Positions 1-8,686 are shown, numbered from the stretch's first letter. The stretch: 64,000 nt of DNA from FEB-25 sp963726315 (GCA_963726315.1 CAVSBZ010000001.1:496001-560000), one strand, 5' to 3'. Notes: generated from the sequence alone by a model not told the origin. A program made the numbers and translations.

Positions 1-463
1 ATTTCATCCAGGCTAATGTTCCAGCTTCATACTGCTCGATTTCAGGTGGCTTGAAGCGGATACCAAGGCGTACCCCATCGGCTAATTCATGGATTGCCGC
101 TGCATCCTCCGGGGCAAGCTCAAGCAAGTGCTTTTCGAGCCGGTCTGGGTCGCAGTAGAAATTTACGATTTGCCCATCTTGGGCATGGTATAAGCCATAG
201 CGGTCGTGTTGTAAAAACTCCCGCCCTTTGAGCAGGCCAACTTCATCCCAATAGCGATTCAGGAAGAATCCCGGACCTGAACCAGCCAGCCAGTGGATGC
301 ACAGATCGACCAGGTAACCCTCGCGTCTCCAGGCAGTGACGAGACCTCCCGGAATTCTGTGCTTTTCAACAATCCGGGTTTGATAGCCGTTCATTTGTCC
401 ATAAATGCCTGTACATAACCCAGAGACGCCTGCCCCAATGATCAAGATGTTTTTTTCTTTCAT
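1..463 (-). CDS. NAD(P)/FAD-dependent oxidoreductase, phytoene-desaturase-like (3' end outside window)
   Basis: The reverse strand reads from an ATG at 463 to the window edge (154 codons) without a stop. The N-terminus has a Rossmann FAD-binding start, ILIIGAGVSGLCTGIYGQ, followed by an ADP-ribose-binding glutamate (VEKH) and PGGLVTAWRREGYLVD. That arrangement is typical of the phytoene desaturase/CrtI-like amine-oxidase superfamily, in which the enzyme oxidises or desaturates a hydrophobic substrate with FAD. An in-frame ATG at 475 would add four residues; neither start has a strong ribosome binding site. The substrate cannot be told because the C-terminal domain is missing. Confidence 0.75.
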   Translation of the reverse strand, partial: MKEKNILIIGAGVSGLCTGIYGQMNGYQTRIVEKHRIPGGLVTAWRREGYLVDLCIHWLAGSGPGFFLNRYWDEVGLLKGREFLQHDRYGLYHAQDGQIVNFYCDPDRLEKHLLELAPEDAAAIHELADGVRLGIRFKPPEIEQYEAGTLAWMK

Positions 464-530
464 ATGCAAGTCCATCTTTTAATTTAGAAAATAATCACTG
501 TACTAAAGAACCAGGATTGAATCCTGCTGC

Positions 531-1112
531 TCAGCCTGTTAACCGCTTACTTTGCCTCTGTTCTCGTTGAACGATCAACAGTCCAACTACAGCGGCGATT
601 AAAAGTAAAATTCCTGTGGTCCATCCGCCTGTGCTGAACGCCACCGGTAGATATTGGGCAAACAGGAAACCACCTGCGATCATCAGGCTGGCTAAAATAC
701 TGAACTGCCACATTCCATACAGGAAGCAGAACGGCAGATAATGCATGCCCACCGCGATCATCGCCGCCGGGTAGAACCAGTCCAGGTGGGTGAGCGTAGC
801 AGCGCCGACCAGCAGGAAACTGATGGGAACCGTGAACGCAATTTGCTGCGCCAGCTGGTTCAGTGTGTTGCCATTACTGAGCCTGGTGTTACGTCCCCCG
901 ATGCGCAATACCAGCTGGGTGAGTGGAAAAATAAAAAACCCACCCAGGAATAATCCAATCATCCCGTATTTTGGAGCCACCCAGCTGCTCAGGGCAGCCG
1001 AGATCAACCAGATCAGCCCCGAAACGAATTGCCCTGCAGAACCACCCAGGAAGACGGTGCGTATTTCACGCTGTGCATCATTAATATTCAAGTTAAAATT
1101 CTCCTCAACCAT
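531..1112 (-). CDS. Multi-pass membrane protein of unknown function (possibly DUF7010-like)
   Basis: This 193-residue protein has a short charged N-terminus and then about six hydrophobic segments, ending in a basic tail (QREQRQSKRLTG). The segment GMHYLPFCFLYGMW reminds me of the DUF7010 membrane family, but I cannot verify this. No catalytic motif is visible. It lies 26 bp downstream of the CPBP protease gene on the same strand and may be co-transcribed with it. Confidence 0.6.
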   Translation of the reverse strand: MVEENFNLNINDAQREIRTVFLGGSAGQFVSGLIWLISAALSSWVAPKYGMIGLFLGGFFIFPLTQLVLRIGGRNTRLSNGNTLNQLAQQIAFTVPISFLLVGAATLTHLDWFYPAAMIAVGMHYLPFCFLYGMWQFSILASLMIAGGFLFAQYLPVAFSTGGWTTGILLLIAAVVGLLIVQREQRQSKRLTG

Positions 1113-1138
1113 GATCTGGTGTTTTCCCTTCAGAATGC

Positions 1139-1978
1139 TTACACAGTTTGCTGCGATTGAGCCACAGATGGTTCCAGATGCCTCATAATCGCCAGGGTAA
1201 TTAAAAACTCGATGGCAATGAATATGGCAAATGCCCCAGGACTGGTGGTCACCGGAAACACAGCAGTGTTGAGAATGTTGAAGCTCAGGTGGAACGCAAC
1301 TGGAAGCAGCAGGCTGGAGCGGCTGTGGTTAAAGAACCAGGTTATGTAGAACGTCCCGAGTAGGATGAAGATGCAATTTAGCGCAAGATAGCTCCATCCA
1401 AACTGGTCGAAGGTATCAAGGAGAAGCCAAAAGGGGATATGCCAGGCAGACCAAAGGATTCCCAGGATCAGGCTGGCCTTGATGGCGCTCATACCATGCT
1501 GGAGGGATGGCAAGGCGACCCCACGCCAGCCAATTTCTTCTCCCAGGACGGCAATCGCCAGGAAGACGATGTTAACCATCAATGCCGAAACAGAGGTTAT
1601 TATTGCCGGGCTGATCGGCGGCTGACCCCCCGCGTGGTTAAAGAGCAAGCCGGTTAATCCCAACAGAGCAGGTTGAACCAGGACGGCCGCAACCCACCAG
1701 AGCCATCCAACCTTCCAGATCGCCAGGCGACCCAGGAGTGAGCGGATTGCGGCCCTACCTCCAGCCCGACTCGTCAATATCATCGCACACACAGCCGGCA
1801 TCAAAACACCGAGCAGGCGGACAATAGTGCTGATACCTTCAGGAATATGCAGCGGGCCGATCCCGAAGTGGGATAGGTCCAGCGGGATCCAGATCAGCCA
1901 GGATAGCAAGTACGTTAAGCCGAAGAAATGTACCATGTTGATGGTCGGTGATATGTGAGTGTTTGGTTTGATCGCCAT
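1139..1978 (-). CDS. CPBP-family intramembrane metalloprotease
   Basis: A 279-residue polytopic membrane protein of the CPBP (CAAX protease/bacteriocin-processing, Abi) family. The family motifs are intact: EEIGWRG (motif 1, residues about 147-153), SAWHIPFW (motif 2) and a late VAFHLSFN (motif 3). These supply the two Glu and two His that form the metal site inside the membrane. Family members cleave prenylated or other membrane substrates, or give immunity to bacteriocins; the target here is unknown. An AAGGAG-like site (GAGGAGAAG) precedes the ATG at 1978. A second intact CPBP gene follows upstream at 2074-2781. Confidence 0.85.
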   Translation of the reverse strand: MAIKPNTHISPTINMVHFFGLTYLLSWLIWIPLDLSHFGIGPLHIPEGISTIVRLLGVLMPAVCAMILTSRAGGRAAIRSLLGRLAIWKVGWLWWVAAVLVQPALLGLTGLLFNHAGGQPPISPAIITSVSALMVNIVFLAIAVLGEEIGWRGVALPSLQHGMSAIKASLILGILWSAWHIPFWLLLDTFDQFGWSYLALNCIFILLGTFYITWFFNHSRSSLLLPVAFHLSFNILNTAVFPVTTSPGAFAIFIAIEFLITLAIMRHLEPSVAQSQQTV

Positions 1979-2073
1979 TTTTTTCTTCTCCTCATTAAGC
2001 TGGAATGGACTTTTTTCTGTTTGGGACGAGTGCGACCATCACATTCAGATAATCGCTTCCGTAAGATGATTTT

Positions 2074-2781
2074 CTAAAATAAGACGACCACAAAATTCAT
2101 TGCGGCATGCAGGAACATCGACGGGTAGATACTATCGGTCCTGGCACGCGCGTATCCATACATGATTCCCCAGATACTGGCATTAAGTACCTGGATGGCA
2201 ATGAACTGGATCGGAACACCGGCAAAGAAATTATTGGCGTGTAGCAGTCCAAAAGCCAGCCCACTCAGAAGAATCGTCAGGGTGGTGCTGGTCTTTTCTG
2301 AATAGAGTCTGCTAAATAACTTGAGCAGCAAGAAGAAGACCAGCCCGCGCCAAAACGTCTCCTCAACGATTGGGACGATAATAATCTCAGTCACGAGCCA
2401 TTGATTTCCACTGTAGGGCGTCGTGCTGTTGGTCAGCCACAGGTAAGCTGCGATGACACCGCAATTGGCTAACAGCATGACCACCAGCATGCGCCGGTGC
2501 TCCCAGATCTTCCCAACTTGGAACCCAAATACGCGTGGCTTCCAGATGACCAGAGGCACAAGCAGGATAATCAGGTGCAGGCGGGAGACGATCCCCCACA
2601 GCGAAGCAAGCCAGGCAGAGGTCCCCACATTCGGGAACCAGGTATTACTGAACTTATAATATCCATTATCGACCAGCAAAAAAACAGCCACGAAGGCCAG
2701 TACACCGATGAACACTAAAATTGTATAGGAGATCTGTCTGGAATTTGTTAACGGCCTTGCTTCGGTCAAAGTATTATCCAT
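2074..2781 (-). CDS. CPBP-family intramembrane metalloprotease
   Basis: A 235-residue polytopic protein with CPBP motifs: VEETFWRGLVFF (motif 1), GLAFGLLHANN (motif 2) and a C-terminal FLHAAMNFVV (motif 3). I place the start at the ATG at 2781 (MDNTLTEARP), which has an AAAGGA site upstream. A longer reading frame to 2877 would overlap the neighbouring gene and adds a non-membrane, atypical leader. It is not a close paralogue of the CPBP protein at 1139-1978. Substrate unknown. Confidence 0.85.
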   Translation of the reverse strand: MDNTLTEARPLTNSRQISYTILVFIGVLAFVAVFLLVDNGYYKFSNTWFPNVGTSAWLASLWGIVSRLHLIILLVPLVIWKPRVFGFQVGKIWEHRRMLVVMLLANCGVIAAYLWLTNSTTPYSGNQWLVTEIIIVPIVEETFWRGLVFFLLLKLFSRLYSEKTSTTLTILLSGLAFGLLHANNFFAGVPIQFIAIQVLNASIWGIMYGYARARTDSIYPSMFLHAAMNFVVVLF

Positions 2782-2812
2782 TGCCTGTCCTTTCACATAT
2801 CGAAAAGTATGG

Positions 2813-3301
2813 TCATTCCTGCGGTGCTGCAGGTGAGCGATAATATGGTTCCTGATCTCGGTCCATCCTTGTGCCAAATTCCTTCTGCCGCATGATTATC
2901 GAAACGTTCACTAAATCCAGGATCAGGAGGATTGCGAACATTCCAACCAGCGGCCATTGTCCAATTTGGGCGAAGTAACCCGGGCTGACGATGGTGGTGT
3001 ATGCGAGCATGCCTGCTGCAAAGATGGTCAGGTTCTGCGCCCAGGCAGCCTGGCGCAGCAAGCCAAACCCGCCGACGATCAAGCAGACCGCGGTGGCGAA
3101 TTCAGCCGCCAGGTGAAATGCGAGGGCGATTGGTTCGGTCTGCACCTCGGGCACAGACCCGGCCGCCAGGAAGAACGACCACTGGCCGAACATCAGCGCC
3201 CCAACCAGAATAGAATACCAGGCTGAAAATTTCAGCAATTTTCCCCCGCTGGATTGAATGGTTGGTTGGGTGCGCCTGGTGGAAGACATGGTTGGTTTCA
3301 T
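2813..3301 (-). CDS. Four-helix membrane protein of unknown function
   Basis: A 162-residue protein with a basic, Thr/Ser-rich N-terminus and four predicted membrane helices, ending in a soluble Arg/Glu-rich tail. The start is well set by AGGAGG seven bases before the ATG at 3301. I recognise no family. About 90 bp upstream lies one of four palindromes of the CCTRTCC type (3390-3407), so it may belong to the regulon of the NarL-type regulator at 11383-12012. A 9-bp hairpin (3362-3385) lies between that site and the gene. Confidence 0.65.
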   Translation of the reverse strand: MKPTMSSTRRTQPTIQSSGGKLLKFSAWYSILVGALMFGQWSFFLAAGSVPEVQTEPIALAFHLAAEFATAVCLIVGGFGLLRQAAWAQNLTIFAAGMLAYTTIVSPGYFAQIGQWPLVGMFAILLILDLVNVSIIMRQKEFGTRMDRDQEPYYRSPAAPQE

Positions 3302-3361
3302 GATTAACCTCCTGACGTGTGGTGATGTTTGGTGAATATATGATAGCTTTTTTATTAGAAT

Positions 3362-3385
3362 AACTCCCCCACCACAGGGGGAGTT
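3362..3385. promoter_or_regulatory. Perfect 9-bp hairpin in a 5' leader
   Basis: AACTCCCCC and GGGGGAGTT pair around a 6-nt loop. It lies between the palindromic site at 3390-3407 and the minus-strand gene starting at 3301, so it would be in or beside that gene's promoter or leader. The role is unknown. Confidence 0.4.
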
Positions 3386-3389
3386 TATA

Positions 3390-3407
3390 ACTGGTCAAGT
3401 GGATAGG
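3390..3407. promoter_or_regulatory. 7-4-7 palindromic site, copy A (putative response-regulator operator)
   Basis: Sequence ACTGGTC-AAGT-GGATAGG: two inverted 7-mers around a 4-nt spacer. It matches copies at 4465-4482, 8653-8670 and 12073-12090. It is the most diverged left half of the four. It lies 89 bp upstream of the minus-strand gene that starts at 3301. Confidence 0.5.
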
Positions 3408-3445
3408 TTAATCCATCTGCTATGATAGCCGTCCCCCGTGAAAGG

Positions 3446-3480
3446 CAAAAAAATCCGGGCGGACCATGTCCGCCCGGATT
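3446..3480 (-). terminator. Strong Rho-independent terminator
   Basis: A perfect 13-bp stem (3452-3464 with 3468-3480, core CCGGGCGGAC) closes on a 3-nt loop. On the minus strand it is followed by a run of U. It lies 20 bp after the stop of the minus-strand lipoprotein gene 3500-4378 and should end its transcript. Confidence 0.85.
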
Positions 3481-3499
3481 CATCTATTCTCAGATTTCT

Positions 3500-4378
3500 T
3501 TACTTAATTTCGATCGAGCTCATCATCGCGTCGAGCTGGGTCAGGTCAGGGGTGTAAGTATCTGCCGCCGCGGTATTGAGGTTGTTGATCACGTTTGCCA
3601 GGTAACCAGGGTAATCACTGCTGAATTCCAACGGGATATTGTCGGTGGCATTTTCGTCCGCTGGCAGGCTGGGATGGTTGACCGGCAGCACTGCGGCGAC
3701 ATAATATTTCCCGTCACTGGTCAAACCCTGGTAGGTATAGAGCAGTGTGGAGTTGTTGATGGGCACGATCCCCTGGGCAAATTCGGTCAGGTAGCGCAGA
3801 CCCTGGCCGTTCTTGAAGTCAAGGTATTGCAGCTGGGTGTGCATCACCTGCTGGTCGTTCCTCAACGGCAGGTAGGGCATGTTCGGGATCTCCTGGGGCG
3901 ATTGGAGCAGGGTCTGCAGCGAGGCGACGACCTTTGCTGCGCCTTCATTGACCTGTACAAGCTCCTGGACGGGGTAAATGAAGAGTTGCGGTTGTATTTT
4001 CGAATTATAAACGGGATAACCCTGTAAGGTCGCCAGAATATACTCGGGCAGGATCTCCCAATATGCTGCATTCGAGCTGGCAGGAACGGCTGGCACCGTC
4101 CCGGTCTGGATGACGGTGGCTAAGCTGCCGGTATCCATAGAAAGTTGTGGCAAAGCCGCCACAGTAGGCACCGCCGTGACCTCGGGAATAGTTGTCACTG
4201 TTGCAACCGGTGGCATTGTTGCTGTAGGTTCTATGGTTGCTAACGGAACGGAGGTTGACGTGGGGTTGGGCAGCATGGTTGTCGATATGGTAGGTGTACA
4301 AGCTGAAAGCATGAACACGCCCGCCAGGATGGCGGTGAGCAGATGGGTGATCAATCGAGTTTGTGTATGAGCGGACAT
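3500..4378 (-). CDS. Secreted lipoprotein of unknown function
   Basis: A 292-residue protein with a signal peptide ending in a lipobox (FMLSAC, Cys27). A Pro/Thr/Val-rich linker of about 50 residues follows (a typical cell-surface spacer), then a soluble domain of about 210 residues that I do not recognise. The gene stands alone, with AAGGAG before the ATG and a strong terminator after it. A CCTRTCC-type palindrome lies about 90 bp upstream (4465-4482), which links it to the neighbouring two-component system by inference. Confidence 0.7.
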   Translation of the reverse strand: MSAHTQTRLITHLLTAILAGVFMLSACTPTISTTMLPNPTSTSVPLATIEPTATMPPVATVTTIPEVTAVPTVAALPQLSMDTGSLATVIQTGTVPAVPASSNAAYWEILPEYILATLQGYPVYNSKIQPQLFIYPVQELVQVNEGAAKVVASLQTLLQSPQEIPNMPYLPLRNDQQVMHTQLQYLDFKNGQGLRYLTEFAQGIVPINNSTLLYTYQGLTSDGKYYVAAVLPVNHPSLPADENATDNIPLEFSSDYPGYLANVINNLNTAAADTYTPDLTQLDAMMSSIEIK

Positions 4379-4464
4379 TTTATTCTCCTTTTTCGGTGTG
4401 TCGATGTTGATTTCAGTGTATCAAAATCATTCCGTAGTGTCCCTTACCGAAAGAAAAGTTTTCG

Positions 4465-4482
4465 CCTGTCCGGGTGGATAGT
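4465..4482. promoter_or_regulatory. 7-4-7 palindromic site, copy B (putative response-regulator operator)
   Basis: CCTGTCC-GGGT-GGATAGT. Similarity to copy C continues outside the palindrome on both sides (AAAACT on one side, AGTATAAA on the other, read on the minus strand). It lies 87 bp upstream of the lipoprotein gene start at 4378. Confidence 0.55.
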
Positions 4483-4640
4483 TTATACTGCCCAGTATGA
4501 GAGGTGATATTACGAGAGGAATGCTATTAAGGAAGTTCTGCGTAATTAGGCGAGTCCAATATCTCCAATCCGGGATATTCCCGGTCGGCTTTTATCAATC
4601 ACCTTATAGCGATAGAGAGATGGTCGGAATTCGGATCCGC

Positions 4641-5237
4641 TTACTGGATTTCTGCTTTTAGATCCTTAACGATCGCATTGGCAATCTCCCTGGCCAGGTA
4701 ATCGAAATAACCCGGACCCGAGATGATTCCACGCGACTTGTCAGAAAATGTATACTGACCACTTTGGTAAAGAGTCGACTGATCTCCAGTATGTTTAAAT
4801 TCAACTGGCTGTGCCAGGCGGAAAGAGACGTCTCCGTCTGAAGCATAAGCTACGCTCACATCCAGGGCCGCCCGCGCCAGGATCGGCGACCAAAATATGT
4901 CTTTTTGCGCAATTTCGACCAACAGGATTGGGTAATCGACCTTATTCTCAATACTGGAGAGACTTTCGATCTCTCCAAATTGCGTATCTCCATCCAATTG
5001 AAGGGATAACTGTTTTTGTAAAGCGGGTGCCAAGCGGTTCTCGCCGTAAACATATAGCCCTGTTTTTGCCGGCTGAAATGGTTGAACGGATTCGGTGCTT
5101 CCCGTTGACGAAACCATGCTTGAATTATGGGTCAGATTGCTTGACATGACCCTAAAATTTACGAAGCTGAATGTTGCCACAATCAGGATAATCACCAATG
5201 CGATCCCTGCCCACAAGATCCACCGTTTTGATTTCAT
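4641..5237 (-). CDS. Membrane-anchored extracytoplasmic protein of unknown function
   Basis: A 198-residue protein with a single N-terminal membrane helix (residues 7-29) after a basic start. A Ser/Thr-rich linker and an extracytoplasmic domain of about 140 residues follow. There is no lipobox, so it is probably an uncleaved signal anchor. I recognise no family and see no catalytic motif. The 260-bp gap upstream of the lipoprotein gene and its own 70-bp leader suggest its own transcript. Confidence 0.6.
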   Translation of the reverse strand: MKSKRWILWAGIALVIILIVATFSFVNFRVMSSNLTHNSSMVSSTGSTESVQPFQPAKTGLYVYGENRLAPALQKQLSLQLDGDTQFGEIESLSSIENKVDYPILLVEIAQKDIFWSPILARAALDVSVAYASDGDVSFRLAQPVEFKHTGDQSTLYQSGQYTFSDKSRGIISGPGYFDYLAREIANAIVKDLKAEIQ

Positions 5238-5308
5238 TTTCGTCTCTTAACAAACTCGTGTCGTGTAATTAATCGGTTATTACTCACCCATTATCCAAAG
5301 ACTTTCAA

Positions 5309-6301
5309 TTAGAGTTGAGCTTTTAGCCATGTAATTATGGTATCTACTGCATTTGTGTCCAGCGTTACATCATCAGAGCCATAGCTGGCCATGACCTCGG
5401 CAGGTGTGAGCTGTGCGCGGGGTCTGGGTTCGAATTTCATCACGTGATTGGCAGTTTCTGCATAGCACACGCTGATATTGCCGTGCTCCGCTGACACTGC
5501 CTCGAAAAGGGGTCCATCCGTCTCCCAGTCAACCTGGATATCTTTCTTACCAATCAGGATTAAAACCGGGATGCTCACTTTGGCTAAACTTGCCACCGGA
5601 TTGTATACCCACAATTCCCTCGAAAAGGGTTGGTTGATCGGTTGTGTGATTGCCTGGATCATTTGCCGTAATCCTTCAGGCAGATTTTCATTCGCGGGTG
5701 CAGGGCGCCCGGCGATGAATTCCTTAATAGCTTCATCGTATGCGGAGAGCATCACCTCCCCTCCTGGCACTGCCCCCAGCTGAGCGGCGATCTGGCTGTG
5801 GGCTAATTCTCCTGTAGCTCGAGCAAACGCAGACGTGAGAACCATCCCCGCGAAGCATGCTTGGTCGACTTGCGTCTGATAGTTGAGCGCATGGACGCAG
5901 CCTTCGCTGTTGGTCAGGACAAATATTTTTTCTTTATCCACGTCCTGGTTGCTAGTAAGTAAGCTTACTCCACCTGCCAGCTCAGCGGTATGACCCTGCA
6001 TGCTGATTTTACCCGCCATGAGTTTTACATTATCATTAACGTGAGGGCCTGACGCCCGCTTATCATAACGCAGGGTGATAAAACCTCGTTGGGTCAACGC
6101 CTGGGCGAGTAAGGCGCCACTGCCATTGGTCCCCGGGATCAAAGGGGTGTTCCAGTTGCGGTCGGTTGGGCCACTACCGGCGACAAAGATCACTGCCGGA
6201 AACGGTCCTGCACCAGCCGGAAGGGTCAGGGATGCATCGACATCAATTTCATCCACTTTCCAGGACACGGATAATTCATTCACATTGATATTAGCAGGCA
6301 T
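5309..6301 (-). CDS. Alpha/beta-hydrolase (putative esterase/acyl hydrolase)
   Basis: A 330-residue alpha/beta-hydrolase. It shows the oxyanion-hole region FVAGSGPTDRNWN (residues 39-51) and a nucleophile elbow with Ser132 (LTNSEGCVHAL, a variant of G-x-S-x-G with Asn at the first Gly). A late Asp segment (ILIGKKDIQVDWETD) and His (ANHVMKF) complete the triad. This is the layout of the bacterial dienelactone-hydrolase/esterase group often annotated alpha/beta fold hydrolase. There is no signal peptide, so it should be cytoplasmic. Substrate unknown. A CGTGT-rich leader motif lies just upstream of the ribosome binding site. Confidence 0.8.
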   Translation of the reverse strand: MPANINVNELSVSWKVDEIDVDASLTLPAGAGPFPAVIFVAGSGPTDRNWNTPLIPGTNGSGALLAQALTQRGFITLRYDKRASGPHVNDNVKLMAGKISMQGHTAELAGGVSLLTSNQDVDKEKIFVLTNSEGCVHALNYQTQVDQACFAGMVLTSAFARATGELAHSQIAAQLGAVPGGEVMLSAYDEAIKEFIAGRPAPANENLPEGLRQMIQAITQPINQPFSRELWVYNPVASLAKVSIPVLILIGKKDIQVDWETDGPLFEAVSAEHGNISVCYAETANHVMKFEPRPRAQLTPAEVMASYGSDDVTLDTNAVDTIITWLKAQL

Positions 6302-6379
6302 CTTATTCTCTTTTCTTCACTCGTGTAGTGTTTAAAATAAATCACAACATTTCGTAGAACAATACAATCAATAGCACTT

Positions 6380-7195
6380 CTACGGTCCTCTTTGGCGAAT
6401 GTACTCGCTCACCTCCACGTTAAAATCAACTTCTTCAAGGGTAAACACTGCCCACGGTTTTCCCTGGTCGAGCCAGGTAGCCGTTCCAGTGTCACTCAGT
6501 TTCGTGCCCGGAATGTTCCTCCCGGGGATATTTTTGGTAATCCAAAGGATTTTCTTCGCCTGAGCTCCGGCATCGCGATAACGCATCGCCTCCATGGTGT
6601 CCAACAACCCGGTCTGAGGGTCGAAGCGCACGATAAAATTCTCTTCGCCATCTCCAAAGGGGACGTACAGGAGAGCTGTCTTCTCATCCACAGCTTCCCA
6701 GCGCACACGGCTGTCTGTCAACCAGACTGCAGGGAACCAGGCAGCTTCTGCCCATAATCCCAGCACTGCCCCTTGAGTAATGCTGGGGTCGTTATCGTAC
6801 GTCGCCACAGGAAGCTCAAAATGACTGTTACCGTCCACGTAACTCTCATTAATTTTCATAAAGGGTATCCCAAACCAGGTGGCCTCAATGTAATGCCGGT
6901 AATCCATTCCCGTATTATGCACAAAAATGAAACGCCCTGGCATCTTGGGTCCCATCGGGCTGAGGAAGGCACGTCCCTTGATGACCACCGTTTTAATCAC
7001 CGGCACCTCATCGCCATATACCATTCGGTAAAAACGCTCAACCGGCGCGGGCAGCCCGGATGGTAACGGGATGATTTCCAGCGGCTGGGATTGTTTCGGG
7101 AAGGCTGCAAAAGACCTCGGTTTGACTTTTAATCCCAACCAAAGCAAGATTATGATTCCGGCAAGGATAACGGCAATCATCAGGACGGTTTTCAT
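6380..7195 (-). CDS. DUF6544-like protein with an N-terminal membrane helix
   Basis: A 271-residue protein with one N-terminal transmembrane segment and a beta-rich domain. The segment LPSGLPAPVERFYRMVYGDEVP, then MPGRFIFVHNTGMDYRHYI, then LWAEAAWFPAVWL resembles the DUF6544 family, from memory. I chose the ATG at 7195 because GGAG sits six bases before it; a GTG at 7207 is possible. Function unknown. It is separated by 30 bp from the upstream CopD-like gene, so the two may be co-transcribed. Confidence 0.65.
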   Translation of the reverse strand: MKTVLMIAVILAGIIILLWLGLKVKPRSFAAFPKQSQPLEIIPLPSGLPAPVERFYRMVYGDEVPVIKTVVIKGRAFLSPMGPKMPGRFIFVHNTGMDYRHYIEATWFGIPFMKINESYVDGNSHFELPVATYDNDPSITQGAVLGLWAEAAWFPAVWLTDSRVRWEAVDEKTALLYVPFGDGEENFIVRFDPQTGLLDTMEAMRYRDAGAQAKKILWITKNIPGRNIPGTKLSDTGTATWLDQGKPWAVFTLEEVDFNVEVSEYIRQRGP

Positions 7196-7225
7196 CAACA
7201 TCTCCACTTTTCCAATCCAGGGTTA

Positions 7226-7702
7226 TCAGAAGGATTGCGATACCGCAGTCAAAAACAAGACCAGGATACCAGCGATCATCATCAATTTCGAGTAAAGGGA
7301 GAACGAGGCAAGCGCTTGAGCAGTGTCAGGGTTTGACCTCACCTCAGCGCCGACGCGTTTGATGCCATTGAACCAAAACCCGATCCCCAACATACCTACG
7401 ATGAGGATATGTTTTAACAGCATGAATATACTCCACGAGTTGCCAAAATTTCCTAAACCGAGATAGCTGGGACTGGTAAGCATCAGGTAGACGCCGGTGA
7501 CTAAGAAAATCAATAACGAGCCATACAACCATCCCCGGCTGCGCCTGGAGATTTCGCTGAGGATGGTCCCACTCATCGGGTTAGCCTGGTTGTTCATAAA
7601 GACTGGCAGACAAATCAAAGTGAGCAAAAGGTAGTAGCCGATCAAGATGGCGGTGCCCAGCGAGTGGAGCCAATACGCGAGCGGGATCAAGATTTGTGAC
7701 AT
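7226..7702 (-). CDS. CopD/DUF2269-like four-helix membrane protein
   Basis: A 158-residue protein with four membrane helices, conserved-looking His in the first (WLHSLGTAILIGYY) and a Lys-His in the third (LLKHILIVGM). This layout resembles the copper-resistance D-domain or DUF2269 membrane proteins, which may bind haem or copper. AAAGGAG lies seven bases before the ATG at 7702, so I prefer it over the ATG at 7708. The functional assignment is weak. Confidence 0.55.
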   Translation of the reverse strand: MSQILIPLAYWLHSLGTAILIGYYLLLTLICLPVFMNNQANPMSGTILSEISRRSRGWLYGSLLIFLVTGVYLMLTSPSYLGLGNFGNSWSIFMLLKHILIVGMLGIGFWFNGIKRVGAEVRSNPDTAQALASFSLYSKLMMIAGILVLFLTAVSQSF

Positions 7703-7747
7703 GGTCATTCTCCTTTACGATTGTGTGGTGTGTTCCTATGGTTAATT

Positions 7748-8557
7748 CTAATATGCTACGTTAAAAAACATGGCAATTGTAGCCATATTCATGAGGATGT
7801 GTACCACCACAAAATACGGCAGCAGTCTGGGTCGCCAATGGAAGGCAATACCGATCAGGATGGCGAAGGGAATGAACATCAACGCCCGCCAGGCGATGAA
7901 ACGTCGGTCGAAGAGCAACGGCATGGCAATGTGCTGCAACCCGAGCATCAGGGCTGGGATGGAAATTGCCAGCCACTTTTTCATACCCTGCAGCTCAAAT
8001 CGCGGCATGACGTAACCAAAATAGGTGGGCACCTCAGTCAAGCCCTGTGCGATGGGAAAGGCGAGCAGGGCGATATAGGCCGCCCAATGGGGTAACGGTC
8101 GGATGAATAAATCTGCTGTGGCGGCTGAGTCGCCGAACAAGGCTTGTCCCAGCCATACATTAGGCAGATAGGTCATGGGAGTGGTAAGGATGGTCAGTCC
8201 GAGCAGGGCAAGCAGGTCGCCCAGGATATGTTTGCGATCGATGCGGAATATATCCCAATAATTTTTTCCATCCGCCTGAAAGGCATTCAACAGAAGGACA
8301 AAGCAGATCCCGTCGGCAATGGTCACCGTCAGCGGCCACCAATTTGCACTCTTTTCCCACGCCTGGGTGGATCCGGCGATAAAAAATCCGATGGCGAATA
8401 CGACTTGAACCAGGAAAAATAATGTGATGCGTGAGAAAAGCATCAGCCAGGGTGTCTTTTTTGAAAGCGCCGTTGCAGCTACACCACTTACAGAGACGCC
8501 TGTGCTGGGTTTCTTTTGGGTAGCTATTGCTGGTTCAATGATCTTCTCTGCGTCCAT
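7748..8557 (-). CDS. CPBP-like membrane protein with altered catalytic motifs
   Basis: A 269-residue polytopic protein with an unstructured 35-residue N-terminus. Its organisation follows CPBP proteases: GLTEVPTYFGYVMPRFE in place of EExxWRG, LGLQHIAMPL for motif 2 and a C-terminal VHILMNMATI for motif 3. Motif 1 keeps one Glu but has lost the paired Glu and the Arg, so proteolytic activity is doubtful. GGAGG precedes the ATG at 8557. A well-conserved copy of the CCTRTCC palindrome (8653-8670) lies 96 bp upstream, between this gene and the divergent histidine kinase gene. Confidence 0.65.
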   Translation of the reverse strand: MDAEKIIEPAIATQKKPSTGVSVSGVAATALSKKTPWLMLFSRITLFFLVQVVFAIGFFIAGSTQAWEKSANWWPLTVTIADGICFVLLLNAFQADGKNYWDIFRIDRKHILGDLLALLGLTILTTPMTYLPNVWLGQALFGDSAATADLFIRPLPHWAAYIALLAFPIAQGLTEVPTYFGYVMPRFELQGMKKWLAISIPALMLGLQHIAMPLLFDRRFIAWRALMFIPFAILIGIAFHWRPRLLPYFVVVHILMNMATIAMFFNVAY

Positions 8558-8652
8558 GATTGCCTCCTGGTTATTTTCAAATTCGGTTGATTGTATAGAA
8601 CTAGTATATTTCCCCTTTGCAGATGATTCACCTATCGACGGTGGAGTTTTAT

Positions 8653-8670
8653 CCTGTCCACGTGGCTAGG
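8653..8670. promoter_or_regulatory. 7-4-7 palindromic site, copy C (putative response-regulator operator)
   Basis: CCTGTCC-ACGT-GGCTAGG, a near-perfect inverted repeat including the spacer. It lies 96 bp upstream of the minus-strand CPBP-like gene and about 325 bp upstream of the two-component operon, which suggests control by, or autoregulation of, the adjacent NarL-type regulator. Confidence 0.6.
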
Positions 8671-8686
8671 TTTTATACTTGTTTAT

